This document shows, one piece after another, positions 1-8,576 of a stretch of DNA of 64,000 nt (position 1 is the stretch's first letter; each line of letters begins with the position of its first letter). The stretch covers positions 1 to 64,000 of the forward strand of contig NZ_JARGND010000013.1 of assembly GCF_029212645.1 (NCBI RefSeq), given 5' to 3'. The translations under genes and the position numbers were made by a program. Source of the DNA: Vannielia sp. GTDB lineage: Bacteria; Pseudomonadota; Alphaproteobacteria; Rhodobacterales; Rhodobacteraceae. Under the pieces are notes generated by a model. The model worked only from the letters and a program-made list of their open reading frames with translations. It did not search any database and was not told the DNA's origin.

Positions 1-10
1 TTAAGAATTT

Positions 11-37
11 GGCGTGCCTTTCGGGGCGCGCCTTTTT
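11..37 (+). terminator. Rho-independent terminator of an upstream gene outside the window
   Basis: GGCGTGCC and GGCGCGCC form an 8-bp stem with one G-T wobble, followed directly by five T. The T-run is on the plus strand, so it most likely ends a plus-strand gene lying left of the window. Confidence 0.7.
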
Positions 38-199
38 CGTTTTGGACCTTGCGGGGTTTGGCTGGCGTGTTGGGAGTTTGCCGGAAATGAGTGTCGATTT
101 AGTGAATGCCGCGTAGGTATTTGAAATTGCTTGTGTTTTGTGGGGCGCGGTGGCATCGCTTGGCCCTGCAAAATTGCAAAATGACGGGCGGGACATGGC

Positions 200-263
200 G
201 TTAAGCGTAAAAAGTGAGCTTGCACAAGCGATGCACATCTCATGCACAAGGGATGCACATGCG
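200..263. repeat. Copy 1 of a 64-bp element with four 11-bp direct units
   Basis: GTTAAGCGTAAAAAG (200-214) is followed at 220-263 by four contiguous 11-bp units: TTGCACAAGCG, ATGCACATCTC, ATGCACAAGGG and ATGCACATGCG. The same architecture recurs at 47071-47134 with identical spacing. The 11-bp period puts every unit on nearly the same helix face, as expected for a cooperative protein-binding array. It ends 97 bp before zntB. The binding protein is unknown to me. Confidence 0.7.
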
Positions 264-267
264 TTTT

Positions 268-280
268 TGCAAGGCTTGCA
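268..280. promoter_or_regulatory. 13-bp palindrome upstream of zntB
   Basis: TGCAAGGCTTGCA is a perfect palindrome around a central G. It sits just after the 11-bp repeats and about 80 bp before the zntB start. It could be an operator, but no regulator can be named from the sequence. Confidence 0.35.
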
Positions 281-360
281 TGGGTTAAGCCAAGGTGCGC
301 AACCCCACTGGCGCAGACAGGTTATTGCCGCTGCCGCGCTTTTGGGTTTGTCTTGGCGGC

Positions 361-1332
361 ATGGATCATATCGAATTTGCTATCGCGCTTGACGGCGCTT
401 CGCGTGGAACGCAGCTGATGGATGAGGCCGAGATCATTGCGCGGCTGAAGGCGGATGATCTGGCGTGGGTGCATTTGCACGCCGACCATGAGGTGACGCC
501 CGGCTGGATGGCCGAACATCTGACCTTTGTGGAACCCCCAACCCGCAAGGCGCTGACGGCCGAGGTGACGCGGCCACGGGCCTTTGCGGTAGATGACGGG
601 CTGATGGTGATCCTGCGCGGGATGAACCTGAACCCCGGCTCTGAGCCGGAGGATATGGTATCTCTCCGGCTGTTCCTGAACCCGGCGCGGATTATCTCGC
701 TGTCACGCCGCCCGCTGAAATCTGTCACCGAGTTGCGCGAGCAGATTGCGGTGAGCCGGGGGCCGGAAACCCCCGGCGCTTTCCTTGCCAATTTGGTTGA
801 TCGCCTTGGCACCCGGATTGATGATGCGGTGATGCAACTGGCCGATCAGGTGGATGATCTGGAAGAAGAAGTGATTGCCGCGCCGCGCCCGGACCACCGC
901 GCCAAGGTGGTGAGCCATCGCCAGGAGGTGATTGACTTGCGCCGTTACCTTGCGCCGCAGCGCGATGCTCTCGCGTGGCTGGCGCATGTGGGCCACCCGG
1001 TGCTGACCAAGGCCGACAGGCGGCGGCTGGCCGAGGCGCATGACCGGCTGGTGCGGGTGGTGGAGGAGCTGGAATCGATGCGCGATGCACTGGTGGTTCT
1101 GCGCGACGAGATTGAAGCGGTGGTGCAGGAAAAGCTGAACCGCAACCTTTACCTGCTGTCGATCCTGTCGGCGATTTTCCTGCCGCTGGGCTTTTTGACG
1201 GGCTTGATGGGGATCAACCTTGGTGGGATGCCGGGGGCAGAAGGGCGATGGGCGTTTTGGGTGTTTACCTTTTTGCTGGCGCTGGTGGCCGGGTTGCAGC
1301 TGTGGATTTTGCGGCGGTTGAAGTGGATTTGA
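361..1332 (+). CDS. zntB: ZntB/CorA-family divalent cation transporter
   Basis: This 323-residue protein has the CorA fold: a long soluble N-terminal funnel with helices rich in charged residues, then two C-terminal membrane segments. The pore motif is GIN (about residues 284-286, after FLTGLM) instead of the CorA GMN, which together with the N-terminal sequence points to the ZntB zinc branch. It would act in the inner membrane. ATG at 361 is chosen because the MDHIEFA start matches where family similarity begins; an in-frame start at 295 would add 22 atypical residues. The ribosome site is weak. The true substrate (Zn, Mg or other) cannot be read from sequence. Confidence 0.85.
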   Translation: MDHIEFAIALDGASRGTQLMDEAEIIARLKADDLAWVHLHADHEVTPGWMAEHLTFVEPPTRKALTAEVTRPRAFAVDDGLMVILRGMNLNPGSEPEDMVSLRLFLNPARIISLSRRPLKSVTELREQIAVSRGPETPGAFLANLVDRLGTRIDDAVMQLADQVDDLEEEVIAAPRPDHRAKVVSHRQEVIDLRRYLAPQRDALAWLAHVGHPVLTKADRRRLAEAHDRLVRVVEELESMRDALVVLRDEIEAVVQEKLNRNLYLLSILSAIFLPLGFLTGLMGINLGGMPGAEGRWAFWVFTFLLALVAGLQLWILRRLKWI

Positions 1333-1456
1333 GGCATTTGCGGAATTGGCCAGGGCAGAGCACCCCGCGAGCGGTGTTTTTCTGGCCGGGATGGGACGGT
1401 GTGCGCATTCCCTCTTGCCAAGGGGCACGTGGTTTCATAGGACATGCCCCGGCCTT

Positions 1457-1532
<76 letters not shown>

Positions 1533-1644
1533 CCATCCACCAGTATGTATGAAATGCGCCGCGTCGCAGCGTTGTGATTGACCTTAGGGTTTGCCCTCCG
1601 GTAACGAGGTGCGAAAGAAAGAATCTTGCGCAGGAGGGGTCGTT

Positions 1645-3291
1645 TTGGCCGAAGTCGAACGGGAATCGATGGATTACGATGTGGTGATTGTTGGGGCGGG
1701 GCCTGCGGGCCTTTCTGCAGCGATCCGGCTGAAGCAGCTTGACGAGAGCCTTGACGTTGTCGTGCTCGAAAAAGGCTCGGAAGTGGGGGCGCATATCCTT
1801 TCGGGGGCGGTGCTTGATCCGTGCGGGCTGAATGCGCTGATCCCTGACTGGAAAGAGAAGGGTGCGCCGCTCAACGTGCCGGTGACCACCGACAACTTTT
1901 ACATGTTGGGCCACGGGGGCAAGGTGCGTGTGCCGAACTTCCCGATGCCGCCGCTGATGAATAACCACGGCAATTACATCGTGAGCATGGGCAACGTGTG
2001 CCGCTGGATGGCGGAGCAGGCCGAGGAATTGGGGGTGGAAGTGTTCCCCGGCATGGCGTGCTCGGAGCTCATCTATGAGGGTGATCGGGTGAAGGGCGTT
2101 GTGGCGGGCGAGTTTGGCCGCAACCCCGATGGCACGCCGGGCGATGGCTATGAGCCGGGGATGGTGCTGAACGGCAAGTATGTGTTCCTCAGCGAAGGCG
2201 TGCGCGGCTCGCTGGCCAAGGAAGTGATCGCCAAATATGCGCTGAGCGATGGCCATGACCCGCAGAAGTTTGGCCTTGGCATGAAGGAAATCTGGGAAAT
2301 TGACCCGGAAAAGCACCGTGAAGGCACCGTGACCCACACGATGGGCTGGCCTTTGGGGAGCAACGCCGGGGGTGGTTCGTTCATCTATCACCTTGAGAAC
2401 AATCAGGTTTATGTGGGGTTCGTGGTGCATCTCAACTACCAGAACCCGCATCTTTACCCCTACATGGAATTCCAGCGCTTCAAGCATCATCCGATGGTGG
2501 CCGAGCTACTGGAGGGCGGTAAGCGGGTGGCTTACGGCGCGCGGGCGATCAGCGAGGGTGGCTATCAGTCGATGCCCAAGATGGTGGCGCCGGGTGTGGC
2601 GCTGCTGGGCTGCTCGGTGGGCATGGTCAACGTGCCGCGCATCAAGGGCAACCATAACGCCATGCTGAGCGGCAAGGCGGCTGCCGAGGCAGCGCATGAG
2701 GCGATCAAGGCGGGCCGTGAGGGCGATGAGCTTACGGAGTACGAAACCGAGGTGCGCAAGGGGGAGATCGGCAAGGATCTGCGCCGTGTGCGCAACGTGA
2801 AGCCACTGTGGAGCAAGCTGGGCCTTATGGCGTCGCTCGCGCTGGGTGGCATGGATATGTGGACGAACACCCTGTTCGGCTTTTCGTTTTTCGGCACGTT
2901 GAAGCATGGCAAGTCCGACGCGCAGGCGACCGGGTTGGCGGCGGATTTCAAGCCGATTGATTATCCCAAGCCCGATGGCAAGCTGTCGTTTGACCGGCTG
3001 ACCAACGTGTCTTTCTCGATGACCAACCACGAGGAAAACCAGCCCTGCCATTTGACGCTGAAAGACCCGAGCGTTCCGGTGGACTTCAACCTGCCGAAAT
3101 ACGACGAACCGGCGCAGCGCTACTGCCCGGCCGGGGTGTATGAGATCGTGGAAAAGGGCAATGGGCCGGAGTTTGTGATCAACTTCCAGAACTGCGTTCA
3201 CTGCAAGACCTGTGATATCAAGGACCCGGCGCAAAACATCAACTGGACGGTGCCACAGGGCGGCGACGGGCCGAATTATCCGAACATGTAA
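1645..3291 (+). CDS. Electron transfer flavoprotein-ubiquinone oxidoreductase
   Basis: This 548-residue enzyme passes electrons from reduced ETF (fatty acid and amino acid dehydrogenases) to ubiquinone at the inner membrane. An N-terminal FAD-binding GAGPAG motif lies at residues 17-22. A C-terminal 4Fe-4S ferredoxin-like domain carries CPAGVYE and then NCVHCKTC near residues 494-523. TTG at 1645 is chosen as the start because AGGAGG lies 7 bases upstream and the resulting MAEVERES start fits the family; an in-frame TTG at 1591 lacks such a site. The gene stands alone between tRNA-Trp and the TPR gene. Confidence 0.95.
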   Translation: MAEVERESMDYDVVIVGAGPAGLSAAIRLKQLDESLDVVVLEKGSEVGAHILSGAVLDPCGLNALIPDWKEKGAPLNVPVTTDNFYMLGHGGKVRVPNFPMPPLMNNHGNYIVSMGNVCRWMAEQAEELGVEVFPGMACSELIYEGDRVKGVVAGEFGRNPDGTPGDGYEPGMVLNGKYVFLSEGVRGSLAKEVIAKYALSDGHDPQKFGLGMKEIWEIDPEKHREGTVTHTMGWPLGSNAGGGSFIYHLENNQVYVGFVVHLNYQNPHLYPYMEFQRFKHHPMVAELLEGGKRVAYGARAISEGGYQSMPKMVAPGVALLGCSVGMVNVPRIKGNHNAMLSGKAAAEAAHEAIKAGREGDELTEYETEVRKGEIGKDLRRVRNVKPLWSKLGLMASLALGGMDMWTNTLFGFSFFGTLKHGKSDAQATGLAADFKPIDYPKPDGKLSFDRLTNVSFSMTNHEENQPCHLTLKDPSVPVDFNLPKYDEPAQRYCPAGVYEIVEKGNGPEFVINFQNCVHCKTCDIKDPAQNINWTVPQGGDGPNYPNM

Positions 3292-3431
3292 GCGTTGAGG
3301 CGCCGCATCAGGCGTCACGATGGCGCGAGAAATGGCTTGGGGCCGGGGGGAAACCTCTGGCCTCTATTGTTTTGAGTATCGGGCAAGGCTAGGGTCGGAT
3401 CAACACACCATATGAGGTTAAAGAGCCGCCT

Positions 3432-5150
3432 GTGCGCCTGAAAAACATCGCCCGCCCCGCCCTTGCTCTTGCGCTTGCCGCGCTCACCGCTTTGCCCGCC
3501 GGAGCGCAATCGCGTGATCGGGGGCTGGCGGGGGCCTATCTGGCGGCGCGGGTTGCCAGCTTTCACAATGATTTCAGCGCGGCGGCGGATTACTACACCC
3601 GCGCCCTGCTGCGCGACCGAGACAATCCGGCGCTGATGGAAAACGCGATCCTCGCCTTTGTGGGGCTGAAGGATTTTAACGCCGCCGTGCCGATTGCGCG
3701 CGAGATGACCAAGAACGATGTGAAAAGCCAGATTGCCGATCTGGTGATCATGGCCGACGCATTGAAGAAGCATAACTACCAGACCGCGCTGGACGATCTG
3801 GACGCAGGCCGCACCGTGGGCCCGCTGGTAGACGGGCTGGTGCGGGCGTGGAGCGAGCTTGCGCAGGGCAATATGGACGGCGCACTTGCGGCCTTTGATG
3901 CGGCCGCCGAAGAGACCGGGCTGCAAGCGTTTGGCCTTTACCACAAGGCGCTGGCCTTTGCGGTGGCGGGCAATTTTGAGGCGGCAGATGAAATCTTTTC
4001 GGGCCGTGACGCTGGCCCGCTCAGGCTCACCCGCCGGGGCGCGATTGCCCATGTGCAGGTGCTCAGCCAGCTTGGCCGCAACGAGGCCGCGCTGGAACTT
4101 CTGGGCCTTGCCTTTGCCCGTGAGCTTGACCCAGAGCTTGCCGAGATGCGCGGCAAGCTGGAAGCGGGTGAAAAGGTGCCCTTTGACTTGATCCGCAATG
4201 GCGATGACGGCTTGGCCGAGGTTTTCCTTTCGGTTGCCAATGCGCTGCGCGGTGAAACGACCGACAGCTACGCGCTGCTTTATTCGCGCACCTCTGAATA
4301 CCTGCGCCCGGAGGGCAATACCGATGCGGTTCTGCTTTCGGCGGAGCTGCTCGACCGGATGGAGCAATACACGCTGTCGATCCGCGCTTATGGGGCGGTG
4401 CCGCGCAGCGACGGGGCCTATCATGCCGCGATGATGGGCAAAGCTGAGGCGATGCACCGCGCCGGGCAAACCGAGGAGGCCACCGAATTGCTGCGCGATC
4501 TGGCGCAGAGCCACGGCAGCAATATTGGCGTAAATATCGCGCTGGGAGACATTCTGCGCACGCAGGAGCAGTGGGAAGAGGCCTCACGCGCCTATGACGC
4601 CGCCATCGCGCTGTTTGAGGGCGATTTGCAGACCCATTGGGTGGTGTATTACGCCCGCGGCATCACGCTGGAGCGGCTTGATGCCTGGGAGCGCGCCGAA
4701 GCGGATTTTCGCAAGGCGCTGGAATTGCGGCCAAACCAGCCGCAGGTGCTCAACTATCTGGGCTATTCCTACGTTGAGAAGGGTGAAAACCTTGACGAGG
4801 CGCTGGATATGATCGAACGCGCCGTGGCCGAGCGCCCGGACAGCGGCCACATCACCGACAGCCTTGGATGGGTGCTTTACCGCCTTGGCCGCTATGAAGA
4901 AGCGGTGAGCCATATGGAGCGGGCGACCGAACTTTTGCCTGTGGATTCAATCGTGAATGACCATATGGGCGATGTCTATTGGGCAGTGGGGCGCAAGCTG
5001 GAAGCGGAGTTTCAGTGGAAGCGGGCGCTGTCATTCGGGCCGGAAGAGGCCGAAGCCGAGCGCATTCGCGAGAAGCTGAAAGTGGGGCTCGACGAGGTTT
5101 TGGAGAACGAAGGGGCTGAACCGTTGAAGGTGGTCAATGACGAAGGTTGA
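3432..5150 (+). CDS. Exported tetratricopeptide-repeat protein
   Basis: The 572-residue protein begins with a signal peptide (basic MRLK, then an Ala/Leu-rich stretch ending at GAQS), so it is probably periplasmic or outer-membrane associated. Repeated helical TPR units run through the chain. They are clearest near the C-terminus, with the sequence NYLGYSYVEKG followed by DSLGWVLYRLGRYEEA. GTG at 3432 is used because the ATG at 3412 is out of frame and quickly stops. Its end overlaps the ispE start by 14 bases, so the two are translationally coupled. The TPR-ispE pairing is common in Rhodobacteraceae; the function is unknown. Confidence 0.85.
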   Translation: MRLKNIARPALALALAALTALPAGAQSRDRGLAGAYLAARVASFHNDFSAAADYYTRALLRDRDNPALMENAILAFVGLKDFNAAVPIAREMTKNDVKSQIADLVIMADALKKHNYQTALDDLDAGRTVGPLVDGLVRAWSELAQGNMDGALAAFDAAAEETGLQAFGLYHKALAFAVAGNFEAADEIFSGRDAGPLRLTRRGAIAHVQVLSQLGRNEAALELLGLAFARELDPELAEMRGKLEAGEKVPFDLIRNGDDGLAEVFLSVANALRGETTDSYALLYSRTSEYLRPEGNTDAVLLSAELLDRMEQYTLSIRAYGAVPRSDGAYHAAMMGKAEAMHRAGQTEEATELLRDLAQSHGSNIGVNIALGDILRTQEQWEEASRAYDAAIALFEGDLQTHWVVYYARGITLERLDAWERAEADFRKALELRPNQPQVLNYLGYSYVEKGENLDEALDMIERAVAERPDSGHITDSLGWVLYRLGRYEEAVSHMERATELLPVDSIVNDHMGDVYWAVGRKLEAEFQWKRALSFGPEEAEAERIREKLKVGLDEVLENEGAEPLKVVNDEG

Positions 5151-5997
5151 GGGCTTCGCTCCGGCGAAGATCAATCTTGCGCTGCATGTCACCGGAAAAC
5201 GGGAAGATGGCTACCATCTGCTTGATAGCCTTGTGGTTTTTGGCGGGATCGGCGACCGGCTGATCTTTCGCACCGCGCAGGGCACAAGCTTTGGCGCCTC
5301 GGGGCCGTTTGGCGGGCTGGTGCCTGTGGATGGCTCCAACCTGGTGATCAAGGCCGCCGAGTTGATGATGGCGCAGGCGCGGCGCGCAAACCGTGAGGTG
5401 ACCGGGCTTTCCGTTCAGTTGGAGAAATATCTGCCGATCGCGGCGGGGATCGGCGGCGGCTCCTCGGATGCGGCGGCGACCTGCCGCGCACTTTCGGAAC
5501 TGTGGGAGGTGCCGATCCCCGATGCGGAGGTTCTGGCGCGGGAGTTGGGCGCGGATGTGCCGGTGTGCCTTGACCCGTCGCAGCCTCAGATCATGCGCGG
5601 CATCGGCGAAAAGCTCACCCAGCTTGATAAATGGCCCACGCTGAACCTGCTTTTGGTGAACCCCGGTTTTGCGCTGGCAACGGATCAGATTTTTGCCGCG
5701 CTGGAAAACAAGGCCAACCCAGCGATGACAGAGATGCCGCCCGGTGAGCCATCGCGCCGTGATTTGCTGGATTGGCTCGCCTGGCAGCGCAATGATTTGC
5801 AGGATGTGACGGTGCGGCTGGCCCCGGAAGTGGGCGAGGTGATTGATGAAATCACCTCGATGGAGGGGTGTATGCTGGCGCGTATGTCAGGCTCGGGGGC
5901 GACCTGCTTTGGCATCTTTGAGGACCATGAGATGCGCGACCGGGCCGCGGGCATTTTGCGCGACGAGAACCCCACATGGTGGGTGGCCGAGGCGTGA
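5137..5997 (+). CDS. ispE: 4-diphosphocytidyl-2-C-methyl-D-erythritol kinase
   Basis: IspE phosphorylates the 2-hydroxyl of CDP-methylerythritol with ATP, the fourth step of the non-mevalonate isoprenoid pathway. The 286-residue GHMP kinase has the N-terminal substrate motif APAKINLALHV (residues 8-18) and the ATP loop PIAAGIGGGSSDAAA (100-114). A C-terminal MSGSGATCFGIF motif is the third GHMP signature. It overlaps the upstream TPR gene. A polyprenyl diphosphate synthase, which consumes the pathway product, lies convergently just downstream. Confidence 0.95.
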   Translation: MTKVEGFAPAKINLALHVTGKREDGYHLLDSLVVFGGIGDRLIFRTAQGTSFGASGPFGGLVPVDGSNLVIKAAELMMAQARRANREVTGLSVQLEKYLPIAAGIGGGSSDAAATCRALSELWEVPIPDAEVLARELGADVPVCLDPSQPQIMRGIGEKLTQLDKWPTLNLLLVNPGFALATDQIFAALENKANPAMTEMPPGEPSRRDLLDWLAWQRNDLQDVTVRLAPEVGEVIDEITSMEGCMLARMSGSGATCFGIFEDHEMRDRAAGILRDENPTWWVAEA

Positions 5998-6007
5998 CCC
6001 CAAGCCG

Positions 6008-7009
6008 TTAGCGGATGCGGGCGACCACGTAATCGGCGAGATCAATCAGCAAATCGCGCAGCTTGTTTTGCGGCAGGGCGGCGATGGAGGCCTTGGCCTT
6101 GTCAGCCCAGGTGGTTGCCTCGGCGCGGGTGGCGTCGAGCGTGCGGTGATGGGCGAGCAGGCGCAGGGCTTCTTCAAGGTCGCCATCGCGCTGGTCGCCC
6201 TTTTCGATCACCCGTTTCCAGAAGGCGCGCTCGGTGTCGCTGGCCAGTGCGACCGCCTTGATCACCGGCAGCGTCAGCTTGCGCTCGCGGAAATCGTCGC
6301 CCACGTTTTTGCCGGTTGCGCCGCTGTCACCGGCATAATCGAGGTAATCATCGACGATCTGGAAAGCGATGCCGAGGGCGTCACCATAGGCATGGAGCGC
6401 CTGGGTCACCTCGTCGGGGGCATTGGCGATCACGCCGCCAACCTCGGTTGCCGCCGAAAACAGCGCGGCGGTTTTGCCCCGGATCACTTGCAGGTAGGTG
6501 CTTTCATCGGTGGCGAGATCCTGCGCGGCGGTGAGTTGAAGCACCTCGCCCTCGGCGATGGTGGCCGAAGCGTTGGCGAGGATGTCGAGCACCCGAAGGC
6601 GCCCGGTTTCAACCATAAGCTGGAAGCTGCGGGCAAAGAGGTAATCGCCGACGAGCACGGAAGATTTGTTATCCCACAGCAGGTTAGCGGTGGGGCGGCC
6701 ACGGCGTTTGCCGCTTTCGTCCACCACATCATCGTGCAGCAGCGTGGCGGTGTGGATAAACTCGACCGTGGCGGCGAGATGCACGTGATAGGGGCCCTCG
6801 TAGCCGCAAAGCCGCGCGGCGGCCAGCGTGAGCATGGGGCGCAAACGTTTGCCGCCCGCCTCGATCAGGTGGGCCGAAACTTCGGGGATGCGCGGGGCGT
6901 GTTTGGAGGCCATGCGCTCACGGATGAGGGCGTTGACCGCCTCCATATCGGCAGAAAGCGTTTCGGCCAGAGCCTCATGCGGCTTGGTGGAGCGATTATC
7001 CAGCAACAT
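6008..7009 (-). CDS. ispB: Long-chain polyprenyl diphosphate synthase (ubiquinone side chain)
   Basis: This 333-residue trans-prenyltransferase has both aspartate-rich motifs, DDVVD at residues 93-97 and DDYLD at 220-224, and the GGKRLRP motif at 52-58. It extends farnesyl or geranyl diphosphate with isopentenyl units. In this lineage the usual product is the decaprenyl chain of ubiquinone-10, but the length cannot be read directly. ATG at 7009 is preceded by GGGAAGG; an upstream in-frame start at 7102 would add an atypical 31-residue extension overlapping the divergent gene. It is convergent with ispE. Confidence 0.92.
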   Translation of the reverse strand: MLLDNRSTKPHEALAETLSADMEAVNALIRERMASKHAPRIPEVSAHLIEAGGKRLRPMLTLAAARLCGYEGPYHVHLAATVEFIHTATLLHDDVVDESGKRRGRPTANLLWDNKSSVLVGDYLFARSFQLMVETGRLRVLDILANASATIAEGEVLQLTAAQDLATDESTYLQVIRGKTAALFSAATEVGGVIANAPDEVTQALHAYGDALGIAFQIVDDYLDYAGDSGATGKNVGDDFRERKLTLPVIKAVALASDTERAFWKRVIEKGDQRDGDLEEALRLLAHHRTLDATRAEATTWADKAKASIAALPQNKLRDLLIDLADYVVARIR

Positions 7010-7066
7010 CACCTTCCCATCAACTGGCCTCGACAAACCGAGGCCGCTGCTCTTAAGTCTTTGTCC

Positions 7067-7285
7067 ATGAAGGACGTTCTGCGCACCACGGACCCGACCC
7101 AACTGGCCTTTGCCCAGGCTCTGCTCTCTGGCGAGGATATAACCTCATTCGAAATGGACGTCCACATGAGCGTGCTGGATGGCTCCCTTGGCATATTGCC
7201 GCGGCGCCTGATGGTGGCCAACCGCGATCACTTCATGGCGCTGGCGGTGCTGCGCGACAATGGCGTGGACGGGATCGTTGAGTGA
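7067..7285 (+). CDS. DUF2007-type small protein
   Basis: The 72-residue protein resembles the DUF2007 family (putative signal-transducing proteins). Typical are the N-terminal LRTTDPTQLAFAQALL helix and the following DITSFEMDVHMSVLDGS and ILPRRLMVANRDHFMALAVL stretches. It is divergent from the polyprenyl synthase, with starts about 58 bp apart. Its 3' end overlaps the next methyltransferase gene, so the two are probably co-transcribed. The biochemical role is unknown. Confidence 0.8.
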   Translation: MKDVLRTTDPTQLAFAQALLSGEDITSFEMDVHMSVLDGSLGILPRRLMVANRDHFMALAVLRDNGVDGIVE

Positions 7286-8036
7286 TCTGACGTGCAACGA
7301 CTTTTTGGGCGGGCAGGTGCGGCTGTGGCAGCCGGTACGGGGCTATCGCGCCGGGGTTGATCCGGTGCTGCTGGCCGCCGCCTGCCCGGCGCAGAAGGGG
7401 GAGGCGGTGCTGGAGCTTGGCTGCGGTGCCGGAGCGGCGATGCTGTGCCTTGCGGCGCGCACCGGAGCGCAGGTGATTGGGGTGGAGCGGGAGCCGCTTT
7501 ACGCCGGGCTGGCGCGGCGCAATCTGGCGGAAAACCGGGCAGAGGGCGCGGTGGTGGAGGCGGATATCAGCGCCCTCCCGCCAGAGGTGAAGGCACGCCG
7601 CTTCGATCACGTTATTTTCAACCCGCCCTATTTTGACCGCAGCAAATCCAGCGCCTCGCCAGATGCCCCAAGAGAGGCGGCGATGGGCGAAGAAACGCCG
7701 TTGGACACTTGGCTTGAGGTGGCGGCAAAGCGCCTGCGCCCCGGCGGGAGCCTCACGGTGATACAGCGGGCCGAGCGGCTGGATGATCTTTTGGCAGGGT
7801 TCAGGGGGCGGCTTGGCAGCGTCACGGTGCTTCCCATCGCGCCAAGGCAAGGGCGAGACGCGCGGCTGGTGATTGTGGCAGGGCTCAAAGGCGGCGGCGC
7901 GGCGCTGCGGCTTTTGGCCCCGCTGGTGCTGCATGAAGGTGCGCGCCATGAGCGTGATGGGGAGGATTACACCCTGGATACACAGGCAATTCTCCGCCGA
8001 GGGGCGGCGATTTGTGACGGGAAGGTGAAATTTTAA
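7260..8036 (+). CDS. TrmN6-like tRNA adenine-N6 methyltransferase
   Basis: This class I SAM-dependent methyltransferase has the SAM loop ELGCGAGAAM near residues 52-61 and the amino-methyltransferase signature NPPY at 121-124. N-terminal QPVRGYRAGVDPVLLAA is typical of the TrmN6 (YfiC) group, which methylates A37 of tRNA-Val. ATG 7260 is reported; TTG at 7278, giving MSDLTCNDF, is an equally plausible start. It overlaps the DUF2007 gene by 26 bases, which suggests coupling. Substrate assignment is by family only. Confidence 0.82.
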   Translation: MAWTGSLSDLTCNDFLGGQVRLWQPVRGYRAGVDPVLLAAACPAQKGEAVLELGCGAGAAMLCLAARTGAQVIGVEREPLYAGLARRNLAENRAEGAVVEADISALPPEVKARRFDHVIFNPPYFDRSKSSASPDAPREAAMGEETPLDTWLEVAAKRLRPGGSLTVIQRAERLDDLLAGFRGRLGSVTVLPIAPRQGRDARLVIVAGLKGGGAALRLLAPLVLHEGARHERDGEDYTLDTQAILRRGAAICDGKVKF

Positions 8037-8156
8037 CCTGCAATTAAGATTTGACCTTGACGATTATCGGCATGCCATCTGCGAGAGACCCGTGACACGA
8101 CTCGAATTCTGTGCTGCACTCAAAGACGTAACCACCACTTCAGAGAGGAGAGCTAC

Positions 8157-8321
8157 ATGACCATGACCGCCCATATCCAGGAGCTTCGTCGGAAACATCA
8201 GGACCTCTCGTCCCGCGTGGAACAAGCACAACGCAGCCCTGGCGTGAGTGATCTCGATATTGCGGAGATGAAAAAGCAAAAACTGCGGATCAAGGAAGAG
8301 ATCCGCCGGCTTGGTAACTAG
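8157..8321 (+). CDS. DUF465 (YdcH-like) small coiled-coil protein
   Basis: A 54-residue protein starts at ATG 8157 with a strong site (GAGAGGAG) just upstream. It is helical and rich in Lys/Glu/Arg: ELRRKHQDLSSRVEQAQ, then DIAEMKKQKLRIKEEI. This is the DUF465 pattern common in alphaproteobacteria. It has no close operon partner. The function is unknown. Codon use fits the neighbours. Confidence 0.85.
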   Translation: MTMTAHIQELRRKHQDLSSRVEQAQRSPGVSDLDIAEMKKQKLRIKEEIRRLGN

Positions 8322-8488
8322 CCTGTGATGCCGGCCATGTGACGCTGTTTTGCAGCACAACATGCAAACTTAATAGCGGCCTGAAGCACCGGCTCTCAAG
8401 CAAGCAAGTATCCGGTGCTTTGGGTCATTTGGCGTAAGGCGAGTGATTTTGGGGCGAATGATTTAAAGCATCACGCCTTTAACCTGAG

Positions 8489-8524
8489 ACATCAGATAAA
8501 GGCCCTGAAACATCAGATAAAGGC
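8489..8524. repeat. 15-bp direct repeat, period 21
   Basis: ACATCAGATAAAGGC occurs at 8489-8503 and again at 8510-8524, with CCTGAA between. A degenerate third start (CATCACGCCTTTAA) precedes them. The region is intergenic, just beyond the 3' end of the minus-strand EamA gene. No function is evident. Confidence 0.5.
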
Positions 8525-8576
8525 GAGGCGCGCGCAACAGTCCTGCCTCGCGCTGCGCTCTGCCATAAGCTGTGAG

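Larger units (their letters stand above)
38..360. other. Intergenic region upstream of zntB with a direct-repeat element
   Basis: No convincing gene is seen here. A short minus-strand open frame reading through the region has no recognisable product. The stretch holds the four-unit 11-bp repeat element (200-263) and a 13-bp palindrome (268-280), so it is probably regulatory. Confidence 0.5.

Noticed and set aside
220-263. CRISPR-like repeat array
   Set aside because: The 11-bp units are contiguous, without unique spacers, and there are no cas genes.
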